Positions 1 through 5,239 of a stretch of 5,239 nucleotides of DNA are shown here, piece by piece. Numbering within the stretch: position 1 is the stretch's first letter; each line of letters begins with the position of its first letter. Source of the DNA: Aliikangiella sp964411875. GTDB lineage: Bacteria > Pseudomonadota > Gammaproteobacteria > Enterobacterales > Kangiellaceae. Location of the stretch: positions 1 to 5,239 of the forward strand of contig CAYPMT010000151.1 of NCBI GenBank assembly GCA_964411875.1, read 5' to 3'. A program made the position numbers and the translations under genes. Below the pieces are notes generated by a model. It had not been told where the DNA came from. It saw only the letters and a list, made by a program, of their open reading frames with translations, and ran no database searches.

Positions 1-1151
1 TGAGAGGCAGGTAAATCATGAGTGGGTTCAAAGCCATCAATCAATTTTCGTTGAATAGTTGATTGAATTAAACGTTCAATACCCGTTAATAATTTAAATT
101 CATCAGCGGCAACTAATGAAACCGCTTGTCCACTTGCACCAGCTCTGCCCGTTCGACCAATTCTATGCACATAATCTTCAGCAACATTGGGTAAATCAAA
201 ATTAACTACTTGAGGTAGTTGATCAATGTCTAACCCACGGGCAGCAATATCAGTTGCCACTAAAACTTGGAGCTCACCTTTTTTAAACTCGGATAACGCG
301 CGGGTTCTAGCGCCTTGACTTTTATTGCCGTGAATAGCGGCAGATTTAAAGCCACCTTTCTCTAAATAATAACTCAGTTTATTCGCACCAAATTTTGTTT
401 TAGTAAAAACAAGCACCTGGCCCCATTTATTTTCAACCATCAACTCAACTAAAAGAGCTGGCTTGCGTTTTTTATCAACGGGGTAAACCCACTGCTCGAC
501 TGTTTCAACCGTCGTGTTTCTAGGGCTGACGGAAATTTCAGCAGGGTTATTTGTTAGTGTTTTTGCCAGTTCACGAATATCTTGACTAAAAGTGGCAGAG
601 AATAATAAATTTTGGCGCTTTTTAGGTAACAAGCTAATAATTTTACGAATATCTTTAATAAAACCCATATCTAGCATTCGATCGGCTTCATCTAAGACGA
701 GAACTTCTATTTGATTAAATTTAATAGCGTTTTGTTGATACAAATCAAGTAAACGTCCCGGTGTTGCAACCAATAAATCAGTGCCTTTACGGAGTTTCAT
801 CATCTGTGGATTAATTTTTACGCCGCCAAAAACAACTGTTGATGAAAGCGATGTATGTTTAGCATAGGTGGTAATGCTTTCATTCACCTGTAGAGCGAGC
901 TCTCTCGTTGGTGCAAGTATTAATGCTCGAGCATGATTAGACGGGGCTTTTTTACCCGATAAAAGCCGATGTAATATTGGTAAGGTAAAGCCAGCTGTTT
1001 TACCGGTACCGGTTTGAGCTGCAGCCATAACGTCTCTGCCTTCAATAACGGCAGGAATAGCTTGTTTTTGAATAGGTGAGGGCGTTGTATAGCCTTCTTC
1101 TTCAACGGCTTTTAGAATAAGAGGTGATAGCTTTAAATCGGTAAAACTCAT
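1..1151 (-). CDS. rhlE: RhlE-type DEAD-box ATP-dependent RNA helicase (3' end beyond the window)
   Basis: This is an ATP-dependent RNA helicase that would unwind short RNA duplexes in the cytoplasm; RhlE relatives act in ribosome maturation and RNA turnover. 383 complete codons are present and the frame is open throughout. Visible motifs, in order: Q motif (F3, then P26-I27-Q28), Walker A AQTGTGKT (45-52), PTREL (81-85), GG (109-110), TPGR (130-133), DEAD (154-157), SAT (185-187), ATDIAARGLD (299-308) and HRIGRTGR (329-336). The opening MSFTDLKLSPLILKAV and the late GFEP segment resemble RhlE more than RhlB, SrmB or DeaD. The ATG at 1151 fits the family start exactly. An in-frame GTG lies 15 codons upstream but would add a non-family extension. 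No clear Shine-Dalgarno precedes the ATG. The basic C-terminal tail, which varies within the family, is missing because the window ends. The next upstream gene, rsmD, is on the same strand but 180 bases away, so separate transcription is likely. Helicase identity is certain; the RhlE subgroup is probable. Confidence 0.93.
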   Translation of the reverse strand, partial: MSFTDLKLSPLILKAVEEEGYTTPSPIQKQAIPAVIEGRDVMAAAQTGTGKTAGFTLPILHRLLSGKKAPSNHARALILAPTRELALQVNESITTYAKHTSLSSTVVFGGVKINPQMMKLRKGTDLLVATPGRLLDLYQQNAIKFNQIEVLVLDEADRMLDMGFIKDIRKIISLLPKKRQNLLFSATFSQDIRELAKTLTNNPAEISVSPRNTTVETVEQWVYPVDKKRKPALLVELMVENKWGQVLVFTKTKFGANKLSYYLEKGGFKSAAIHGNKSQGARTRALSEFKKGELQVLVATDIAARGLDIDQLPQVVNFDLPNVAEDYVHRIGRTGRAGASGQAVSLVAADEFKLLTGIERLIQSTIQRKLIDGFEPTHDLPAS

Positions 1152-1331
1152 AATACTGGCTTCATAAGAATGGTCGATAACCTTTTCAAGTAACACTTTC
1201 TATTCTATAAGAAGCGTTTTAAATAACGACTGCAAATAGTGTTTTTAGTTAAAATGAAAAAGCTTCTGAATAAACGGGCTGCAAGTCTACAGTATATTGA
1301 TTGTTCAATAAACAGGCTTTTAACAATAGTA
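1152..1331 (-). promoter_or_regulatory. rsmD-rhlE intergenic region, probable helicase promoter and leader
   Basis: This 180-base non-coding gap lies between the rsmD stop and the helicase start, both on the minus strand. Reading towards the helicase there is a TTGCAG (plus 1230-1235) that could serve as a -35. TATAGA (1204-1209) or TAGAAT (1202-1207) are -10-like, but at 20 and 22 bases the spacing is too long for a confident sigma-70 call. If one of them is used, the helicase mRNA would have a leader of roughly 45-50 bases. No GC-rich hairpin followed by a T-run was seen after rsmD, so I cannot place its terminator. The rsmD-proximal half also carries the imperfect direct repeat listed separately and a weak TATTG/CAATA inverted repeat. 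Confidence 0.3.
1267..1318. repeat. Pair of imperfect 14-bp direct repeats
   Basis: TGAATAAACGGGCT at 1267-1280 and TCAATAAACAGGCT at 1305-1318 match at 12 of 14 positions, with starts 38 bases apart. They lie in the non-coding gap downstream of rsmD and more than 110 bases upstream of the helicase start. This could be a pair of protein-binding half-sites, a remnant duplication or chance in AT-rich DNA. Nothing else in the sequence decides between these. Confidence 0.35.
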
Positions 1332-1958
1332 TTAATTCATTTGATAGAGGCCATAACAAAAGCGGGGCGTTTTTTTGAACTTAAGGTTGGTTAAATGGTT
1401 TTTTAATAGCTGCTGGTAATTTTCATCATGATAATCTTCGGAGGCTAGCTCAATATAAATGAGCGCATCATTAGATAAATGCGGCTTTAAGTTTTTGAGT
1501 ATATCGCCTAATAAGTTTTTTCCAAACGGGGGATCTAAAAACACACAATCAAATGATTTTTTGTTGTATTCAAGAAACTTAAGAGCATCAAGATTGGTCA
1601 CTTGAATGTTATTGGCATTGAGTATTGTACTATTTTTTTGTAAATTTTCAGAAACTTTCTTATGACGTTCTACCAAGGTGACACTTTGGGCACCTCTTGA
1701 TGCTGCTTCAAAACCTAGTGCACCACTGCCAGCAAATAGATCGAGGCAATGAGTATTATGAATGTAAGGTGATAACCAATTAAATAAGGTTTCTCGGGTT
1801 CTATCCAGGCTAGGTCTTAAACCATCAACACCCGTAAAGTGAATGTTCCTACCCCGCCAATCACCACCAATAATTCTTATAACACCTGATTTTTTGTTGG
1901 CACTTTTTTTAGGTTTTTTATCATTTGCTGAAAAACCTAATGATTTAGATTGTTGCAT
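1332..1958 (-). CDS. rsmD: 16S rRNA (guanine(966)-N(2))-methyltransferase RsmD
   Basis: RsmD transfers a methyl group from S-adenosylmethionine to N2 of G966 in 16S rRNA, near the P-site of the assembling small subunit. The 208-residue protein shows the family pattern: RIIGGDWRGR (28-37), LRPSLDRTRETLFNWL (47-62), the SAM-binding loop DLFAGSGALG (73-82), an acidic residue ending the next strand (E97), and the catalytic DPPF (142-145) typical of N2-guanine and N6-adenine methyltransferases. Length is close to the E. coli enzyme (198 residues), but about 26 residues precede RIIGG instead of about 11, and that extension is rich in lysine. The ATG at 1958 is the only plausible start, yet no good Shine-Dalgarno precedes it. 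The coiled-coil gene ends 25 bases upstream on the same strand, so the two are probably co-transcribed. In many gammaproteobacteria rsmD lies beside ftsY; ftsY is not seen here. Confidence 0.96.
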   Translation of the reverse strand: MQQSKSLGFSANDKKPKKSANKKSGVIRIIGGDWRGRNIHFTGVDGLRPSLDRTRETLFNWLSPYIHNTHCLDLFAGSGALGFEAASRGAQSVTLVERHKKVSENLQKNSTILNANNIQVTNLDALKFLEYNKKSFDCVFLDPPFGKNLLGDILKNLKPHLSNDALIYIELASEDYHDENYQQLLKNHLTNLKFKKTPRFCYGLYQMN

Positions 1959-1983
1959 GATAGAAAGGCTTTAATTTTTTTAA

Positions 1984-2901
1984 CTAGAGTGACTCTAATA
2001 AAACGAGTAAGCTTTGTTTTTTATTGTCATCAAGGTTCGCATCTTCTAGCTTTTTAGTTAGTAATGCTGCGACATCCTTTGCATCCCACTTCATTATCTT
2101 TTCTTCTAATTGAAGATCAATATAAGCATCTTGAAGTTTTGCTTGACGTTCAACTTCAGCTTGTTTCGACTGGGCTTCAGCTATTTCTAACTCTTTAGCT
2201 TGTTGTGCTTCAACTAATTCTTTATCAGCAACTTTTTTCTTTTTTTCTTCGATAATCGCTAAACGTTGTTCCTTGACTTTAACACTTTCCAACATAGCTT
2301 TTTTAGCTTCAGCCTGAGCTTTTTCTTTTTCTAACTCTGCTTGTTTAACGCTATCTTGACCCGCTTTTAACTCAATTCGTTCTTTTTCTAAAAGTTTGTA
2401 ATCATTAATATGTTTTTCAAGATTCTGATACATGGCTGTCACCTTTTGCTGAATTGACTGCAAACGATAACGTTCATGAAATTCGTTTGAGTCACTAATA
2501 AATCGAAGTTCTTTACAGACAAGTTGTAATTTTTTTAAGTCAAATAATTTATTTTCTAAAAGTTTTTGTTCAAATTCTTCTATGAGGCAATGGGCTGTTT
2601 TATACCATTCGGCTTGGCTTTGATCTTCTTCTAGTAATTTAAAGCTATTTAGTGTTGTTTCAACTTGCAATAGCGTAAAGTCTTCATTTTCACTGGAAAT
2701 AACCAATTCCTCAATCGCAGCGCTTAGCTGATCAATTTGATTATGTGATTTAAACCAATGAATGACGCCATCCCAACCTTCTCGCGAGATTAAATCATAT
2801 AAATAGGACAGTCGCCTTTTGCCTGAGTCAACTGAGCTTTTTAAGGTTTTTTTTACTTGGTTAAAGTTGAAAGAATCTGCCACTACTTTTCTTCTAGTCA
2901 A
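1984..2901 (-). CDS. Uncharacterised coiled-coil protein, TTG or GTG start
   Basis: I do not recognise this 305-residue protein. It has no signal peptide or membrane segment, so it is probably cytoplasmic. Residues 1-150 look like a mostly helical domain with scattered aromatics (W43, W49, W99, Y33, Y35). Residues about 150-268 are a long, highly charged helix rich in K, E, Q and A, very likely a coiled coil. Residues 269-305 form a short C-terminal helical segment. No enzymatic motif is visible. The frame is closed by TAA immediately upstream of the TTG at 2901, and there is no ATG before codon 157. The start must therefore be TTG (2901) or GTG at codon 7 (2883), the latter preceded by a purine-rich AGAAGAAAAG. 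The gene lies 25 bases upstream of rsmD on the same strand and is divergent from tag. A link to RNA or ribosome work is only suggested by its position. The reading frame is long and compositionally protein-like, so I believe it is real. Confidence 0.8.
   Translation of the reverse strand: MTRRKVVADSFNFNQVKKTLKSSVDSGKRRLSYLYDLISREGWDGVIHWFKSHNQIDQLSAAIEELVISSENEDFTLLQVETTLNSFKLLEEDQSQAEWYKTAHCLIEEFEQKLLENKLFDLKKLQLVCKELRFISDSNEFHERYRLQSIQQKVTAMYQNLEKHINDYKLLEKERIELKAGQDSVKQAELEKEKAQAEAKKAMLESVKVKEQRLAIIEEKKKKVADKELVEAQQAKELEIAEAQSKQAEVERQAKLQDAYIDLQLEEKIMKWDAKDVAALLTKKLEDANLDDNKKQSLLVLLESL
2439..2445 (-). promoter_or_regulatory. Internal Shine-Dalgarno before ATG at codon 157 of the coiled-coil gene
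   Basis: AAGGTGA on the minus strand lies five bases before the in-frame ATG at 2433-2431, which is the first ATG of the whole reading frame. Match and spacing are much better than at the TTG start. Initiation here would give a 149-residue protein (minus 2433-1984) consisting of the coiled coil and C-terminal segment only. The same bases encode K-V-T in the full-length protein, so the match may be accidental. Confidence 0.3.
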
Positions 2902-2918
2902 TTATCTGCATAATAGGT

Positions 2919-2933
2919 ACTTAATAATTAAGT
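2919..2933. repeat. 15-bp palindrome in the divergent region
   Basis: ACTTAAT-A-ATTAAGT is a perfect inverted repeat with 7-base arms and a single central base. It sits just downstream of the possible tag -10 and just upstream of the possible minus-strand -10. This is the position expected of an operator acting on both directions, but it is AT-rich and short enough to arise by chance. Confidence 0.4.
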
Positions 2934-2954
2934 CCGTTGCTTTTAGTATATACA

Positions 2955-2962
2955 AAAGGAGG
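2955..2962 (+). promoter_or_regulatory. Strong Shine-Dalgarno of tag
   Basis: AAAGGAGG lies five bases before the tag ATG at 2968. It is the best ribosome binding site in the window and fixes the tag start. The neighbouring genes have weak or no recognisable sites. Confidence 0.85.
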
Positions 2963-2967
2963 CCTAT

Positions 2968-3543
2968 ATGCCACGTTGTAAATGGGTGAGTGATGACCCA
3001 GTTTATATTGATTATCACGATAAAGAGTGGGGTGTTCCGGTTTATCAGAGTGAATTATTGTTTCAGCATTTGTTATTAGATGGTGCCCAAGCAGGACTTA
3101 GCTGGATAACTGTACTGAAAAAGCGTGAAAATTATCGCCAAGCGTTTGATAATTTTGATCCAGTCAAAATGGCGGCTTTAACGGACAAACAATTAGAAAA
3201 ACACCTAAAAAACCCTGGAATTATTCGTAATCGACTTAAGGTCTTTGGTTTTAGAAAAAATGCACTAGCTTATTTAAAGCTCAGTGAGACGATTAGTTTT
3301 TCTGATTTCTTATGGGGTTTTGTCGGTGGTAAACCAATGATTAACCGTTGGAAAACATTAGCAGACGTTCCTGCCAATACTAAAGAATCAGATGCTATGT
3401 CAAAAGCGCTCAAAAAAGCAGGATTTACTTTTGTTGGTACAACAATTTGTTATGCATTTATGCAAGCGGTTGGTATGGTGAATGACCACACTATTGATTG
3501 CTTTCGATATAAAGAAGTGATGTCAGAGTTAAATAATACTTAA
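2968..3543 (+). CDS. tag: DNA-3-methyladenine glycosylase I
   Basis: Tag removes 3-methyladenine from alkylated DNA, starting base excision repair and keeping this replication-blocking lesion low. The 191-residue protein is close to E. coli Tag (187). Conserved features: C4 and H17 near the N-terminus with H174 and C178 near the C-terminus (NDHTIDC), matching the four zinc ligands of E. coli Tag; Y16 and W46 of the base pocket; AGLSWITVLKKRENY (42-56); and VGTTICYAFMQA near the C-terminus. The position of E. coli Glu38, which contacts the 3-methyladenine base, is Asp38 here (LLLDGAQAGLSW), a conservative change. The start is fixed by a strong AAAGGAGG site and by the MPRCKW opening. The gene is divergent from the coiled-coil/rsmD pair and convergent with apaH, whose stop is 11 bases away. 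It is probably a single-gene transcript. No Ada or other adaptive-response gene is adjacent. Confidence 0.96.
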   Translation: MPRCKWVSDDPVYIDYHDKEWGVPVYQSELLFQHLLLDGAQAGLSWITVLKKRENYRQAFDNFDPVKMAALTDKQLEKHLKNPGIIRNRLKVFGFRKNALAYLKLSETISFSDFLWGFVGGKPMINRWKTLADVPANTKESDAMSKALKKAGFTFVGTTICYAFMQAVGMVNDHTIDCFRYKEVMSELNNT

Positions 3544-3554
3544 ATTGGTAAGAA

Positions 3555-4364
3555 CTATTCTATTGACTGGCAAGCAAATAGCTTTTTATCGTCTAAACGC
3601 AGAGCGGTTAATTGACCATTCCAAACACAACCCGTATCTAGAGCATAAAAGTTTTTGATTGGACATTTGCCTTGTAAAGAAGCCCAATGTCCAAAAACCA
3701 AATTGTAATCAATTTGGTTCTTACTCAGCTCATACCATGGGATTAAGTTTTTAGCTTGTTGATCCGGCGACGTTTTTAATGTCAACTCAAGTTGGCCATT
3801 AGCTTGACAGTAGCGCATGCGTGTTAAAGCATTAGTAATATATCTAAGTCGCGGTATGCCTGATAGAGATGGCTTCCATTGACTTGGCTCATCACCATAC
3901 ATTTTAGCAAAAAAATCGAGACGTTTATTTGACTGTAAATAGTCGCTGACTTCTTGTGAGTAGGCTTGGGTTTGTTTTAAGTTCCAGTCAAATGGGACAC
4001 CAGCATGTACCATAGCGAAATTAAGTTTTTTATCATAATAAAAAAGAGGCTGCTTGATAAGAAAGTTAACTAGGTCATCACATTTTGATGAGTTGAGAAT
4101 ATCATCAAAAGTGTCTTTAGGTTTTGCATTTTGAGCACCAGAAACCACTGCAAGAAAGTGTAAGTCGTGATTCCCCAAAACGCAGTGTATTTTTTCTTGA
4201 TGCTCATAAATAAAGGATAAAACCTGTAGTGAATTTTTGCCTCGGTTAATCATATCGCCTGCTAGCCAGAGACAATCTTTGTCAGGGCTAAACTGAATTT
4301 TTTTTAATAGTGCTTGAAAAGTCTGGTAACATCCCTGGATATCGCCAATGGCGTAAGTTGCCAT
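3555..4364 (-). CDS. apaH: Symmetrical bis(5'-nucleosyl)-tetraphosphatase (Ap4A hydrolase) ApaH
   Basis: ApaH hydrolyses Ap4A symmetrically to two ADP, limiting dinucleoside polyphosphates that accumulate under heat and oxidative stress; in E. coli it also removes Np4 caps from RNA. The 269-residue protein carries the metallophosphatase signature: GDIQG (7-11), GDMINRG (36-42), GNHDLH (64-69), HAG (120-122), FGHW (224-227) and LDTGC (242-246). Q10 replaces the usual histidine of GDxHG, a variant I recall from other gammaproteobacterial ApaH proteins. MYGD, RYITNALTRMRYC and FGHWASLQGK match E. coli ApaH closely. The C-terminus is about ten residues shorter than in E. coli (280). The ATG at 4364 gives the canonical MATYAIGD start, but no clear Shine-Dalgarno precedes it. 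In E. coli apaH follows ksgA and apaG; here it stands alone, convergent with tag and divergent from the dehydrogenase gene. Confidence 0.97.
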   Translation of the reverse strand: MATYAIGDIQGCYQTFQALLKKIQFSPDKDCLWLAGDMINRGKNSLQVLSFIYEHQEKIHCVLGNHDLHFLAVVSGAQNAKPKDTFDDILNSSKCDDLVNFLIKQPLFYYDKKLNFAMVHAGVPFDWNLKQTQAYSQEVSDYLQSNKRLDFFAKMYGDEPSQWKPSLSGIPRLRYITNALTRMRYCQANGQLELTLKTSPDQQAKNLIPWYELSKNQIDYNLVFGHWASLQGKCPIKNFYALDTGCVWNGQLTALRLDDKKLFACQSIE

Positions 4365-4480
4365 AAAAGTGATTGCTCGAATAGCTTTTTTACATGGTTA
4401 GAGTTTACCTAAAAAATATTAATTAATCATAAAAACATTCTTTTTAATAGATGAGAACAAAAACTTGAGGATTTAATAAA
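4365..4480. promoter_or_regulatory. AT-rich divergent region between apaH and the dehydrogenase gene
   Basis: This 116-base non-coding gap is very AT-rich and must contain the start signals of both divergent genes. For the plus strand, TTTACC (4404-4409) followed 17 bases later by TCATAA (4427-4432) is a weak promoter candidate. For the minus strand only a poor TAAACT box was seen. ATTAATTAAT at 4418-4427 is a perfect 10-bp palindrome. An ATG at 4451 is in frame with the dehydrogenase but is closed by TGA at 4466-4468, so it is not its start. Confidence 0.35.
4467..4470 (+). promoter_or_regulatory. Ribosome binding site of the dehydrogenase gene
   Basis: GAGG lies ten bases before the ATG at 4481, slightly further than ideal. 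The in-frame TGA overlapping it rules out any upstream start, so the ATG at 4481 is secure. Confidence 0.6.
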
Positions 4481-5239
4481 ATGACTTCAAACCAGAAAAA
4501 AACAGTGGTTATTACTGGCGCAAGTTCAGGCTTTGGTCGAGCAATAGCGGTTCAATTTGCTAGTCAAGGTTGGCAAGTCATTGCTTTGGCAAGGCGTTAT
4601 GATCGACTTTCGCAATTACAAGAGCAGCTCGGCAAAGCGCAATGTAAAATTTTTCAATTTAATGTGTGTAGACAATCGGATATTGACGACTTTATTAATT
4701 ACTTACAACAAGAAAATTGTTACGTAGATTTATTAGTGAATAATGCTGGTTTGGCTTTAGGATTGGAGTCAGCGGATAAAGCCTTAGCGAATGATTGGCA
4801 AACCATGCTTGATACTAATATTAAAGGATTGATATTTATGACCAAAGCTATCTTGCCACAAATGGTTAAAGCAAAGCGAGGGCATATTATTAACATTGGT
4901 TCAATTGCCGGCAGCTATGCTTATCCTGGAGGTAATACTTATGGTGCGACTAAAGCTTTTGTAGCTCAGTTTAGTTTGAATTTGCGCGCTGATTTAGCGG
5001 GTACGGGAATTCGAGTGACCAATATTGAACCTGGTTTAGCAGAAACAGAATTCTCTTTGGTAAGATTCCATGGTGACCAAGAAAAAGCCGATCAAGTTTA
5101 TCAAGATGTACAGCCACTGACGGCTGAAGATATTGCGGAAAGTGTTTTTTGGAGTGCAAATTTGCCTGACCATGTGAATATTAATCGGATTGAGTTAATG
5201 CCAACCTGTCAGTCGTTTTCGCCTTTGGTGGTGAGTAAA
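4481..5239 (+). CDS. ydfG: YdfG-type short-chain dehydrogenase/reductase (stop beyond the window)
   Basis: This is an NADP-dependent short-chain dehydrogenase. E. coli YdfG oxidises L-allo-threonine, serine and 3-hydroxy acids and reduces malonic semialdehyde; the same chemistry is inferred here. 253 codons are open to the window edge. Features: nucleotide-binding TGASSGFG (12-19), the R38-R39 pair typical of NADP preference, NNAG (87-90), catalytic S141, Y154 and K158 (INIGSIAG, then YGATK), N113 of the tetrad, and EPGL (183-186). S141/Y154/K158 keep the spacing of YdfG S134/Y147/K151. NNAGLALGLE and the ending HVNIN..ELMP..QSF also match YdfG. E. coli YdfG has 248 residues, so only a few residues plus the stop should be missing. 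The gene is divergent from apaH. The SDR family is certain; YdfG orthology is very likely, though substrate choice cannot be read from sequence. Confidence 0.93.
   Translation, partial: MTSNQKKTVVITGASSGFGRAIAVQFASQGWQVIALARRYDRLSQLQEQLGKAQCKIFQFNVCRQSDIDDFINYLQQENCYVDLLVNNAGLALGLESADKALANDWQTMLDTNIKGLIFMTKAILPQMVKAKRGHIINIGSIAGSYAYPGGNTYGATKAFVAQFSLNLRADLAGTGIRVTNIEPGLAETEFSLVRFHGDQEKADQVYQDVQPLTAEDIAESVFWSANLPDHVNINRIELMPTCQSFSPLVVSK

Larger units (their letters stand above)
2902..2967. promoter_or_regulatory. Divergent promoter region between the coiled-coil gene and tag
   Basis: This 66-bp gap must hold the 5' signals of tag (plus) and of the coiled-coil/rsmD pair (minus). CATAAT (plus 2909-2914) is a 5-of-6 match to a -10 box for tag. 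The overlapping TATTAT (minus, 2915-2910) is a 5-of-6 match for the other direction. Neither has a convincing -35. If the minus box is used, transcription would begin only a few bases before the TTG at 2901, which favours the GTG at codon 7 as start or near-leaderless translation. A 15-bp palindrome follows on the tag side. Confidence 0.4.

Noticed and set aside
920..1105. 61-codon open frame on the minus strand overlapping the helicase N-terminal region
   Set aside because: It lies in another frame of the same strand inside a helicase gene with all motifs intact; its product resembles nothing and it has no ribosome site worth noting.
1149..1198. Longer helicase start at an in-frame GTG 15 codons upstream
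   Set aside because: The family start MSF..L.L fits the ATG at 1151 exactly, and the extra residues match no helicase feature.
1959..1983. T-run between the coiled-coil gene and rsmD as a terminator
   Set aside because: The T-run is on the plus strand; in the direction of transcription it reads as A-rich and has no preceding stem, so it would not terminate the minus-strand message.
3541..3600. Possible terminator between convergent tag and apaH
   Set aside because: Only very short stems (three base pairs) next to a T-run were found; no hairpin worth annotating in either direction.
4971..5159. 62-codon open frame on the minus strand inside the dehydrogenase gene
   Set aside because: It is antisense to a clearly conserved SDR coding region, with no family resemblance; a shadow frame.
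1..5239. Defence system, mobile element, CRISPR array or RNA gene
   Set aside because: No matching protein motif, repeat array, terminal inverted repeat or tRNA-like structure was seen on either strand; the genes are ordinary chromosomal functions plus one unknown.

Overview
The window looks like chromosomal DNA of an AT-rich gammaproteobacterium. The RsmD, Tag, ApaH and YdfG-type proteins align by eye with their E. coli counterparts, and ApaH has the GDIQGC form of its first metal motif that I recall from gammaproteobacteria. Intergenic gaps are short and coding density is high. I see no transposase, integrase, phage gene, tRNA, rRNA or CRISPR array. The genus cannot be settled from the sequence alone.

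Layout from left to right. Positions 1-1151 (minus) hold a RhlE-type DEAD-box RNA helicase cut off at its C-terminal tail by the window edge. Positions 1152-1331 are non-coding; they hold the helicase leader, the rsmD 3' flank and a pair of imperfect 14-bp direct repeats. Positions 1332-1958 (minus) hold rsmD, the 16S rRNA guanine-N2 methyltransferase. Directly upstream of it, 25 bases away and probably in the same transcript, lies an unrecognised 305-residue coiled-coil protein gene (1984-2901, minus). It has no ATG at its 5' end and has a well-placed internal Shine-Dalgarno and ATG. A 66-bp divergent region with a 15-bp palindrome separates it from tag (2968-3543, plus), 3-methyladenine DNA glycosylase I. 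Convergent with tag is apaH (3555-4364, minus), the Ap4A hydrolase. A 116-bp AT-rich divergent region separates apaH from a YdfG-type short-chain dehydrogenase (4481 to the window end, plus), which lacks only its last residues and stop.

Most of this is housekeeping and stress maintenance: RNA remodelling, rRNA modification, alkylation repair, dinucleoside polyphosphate clearance and semialdehyde or hydroxy-acid redox. The genes do not form one pathway, and apart from the probable coiled-coil/rsmD pair they look independently transcribed. I found no convincing new multi-gene system. The part least explained by known biology is the coiled-coil gene with its unusual start and possible second, internally initiated product.
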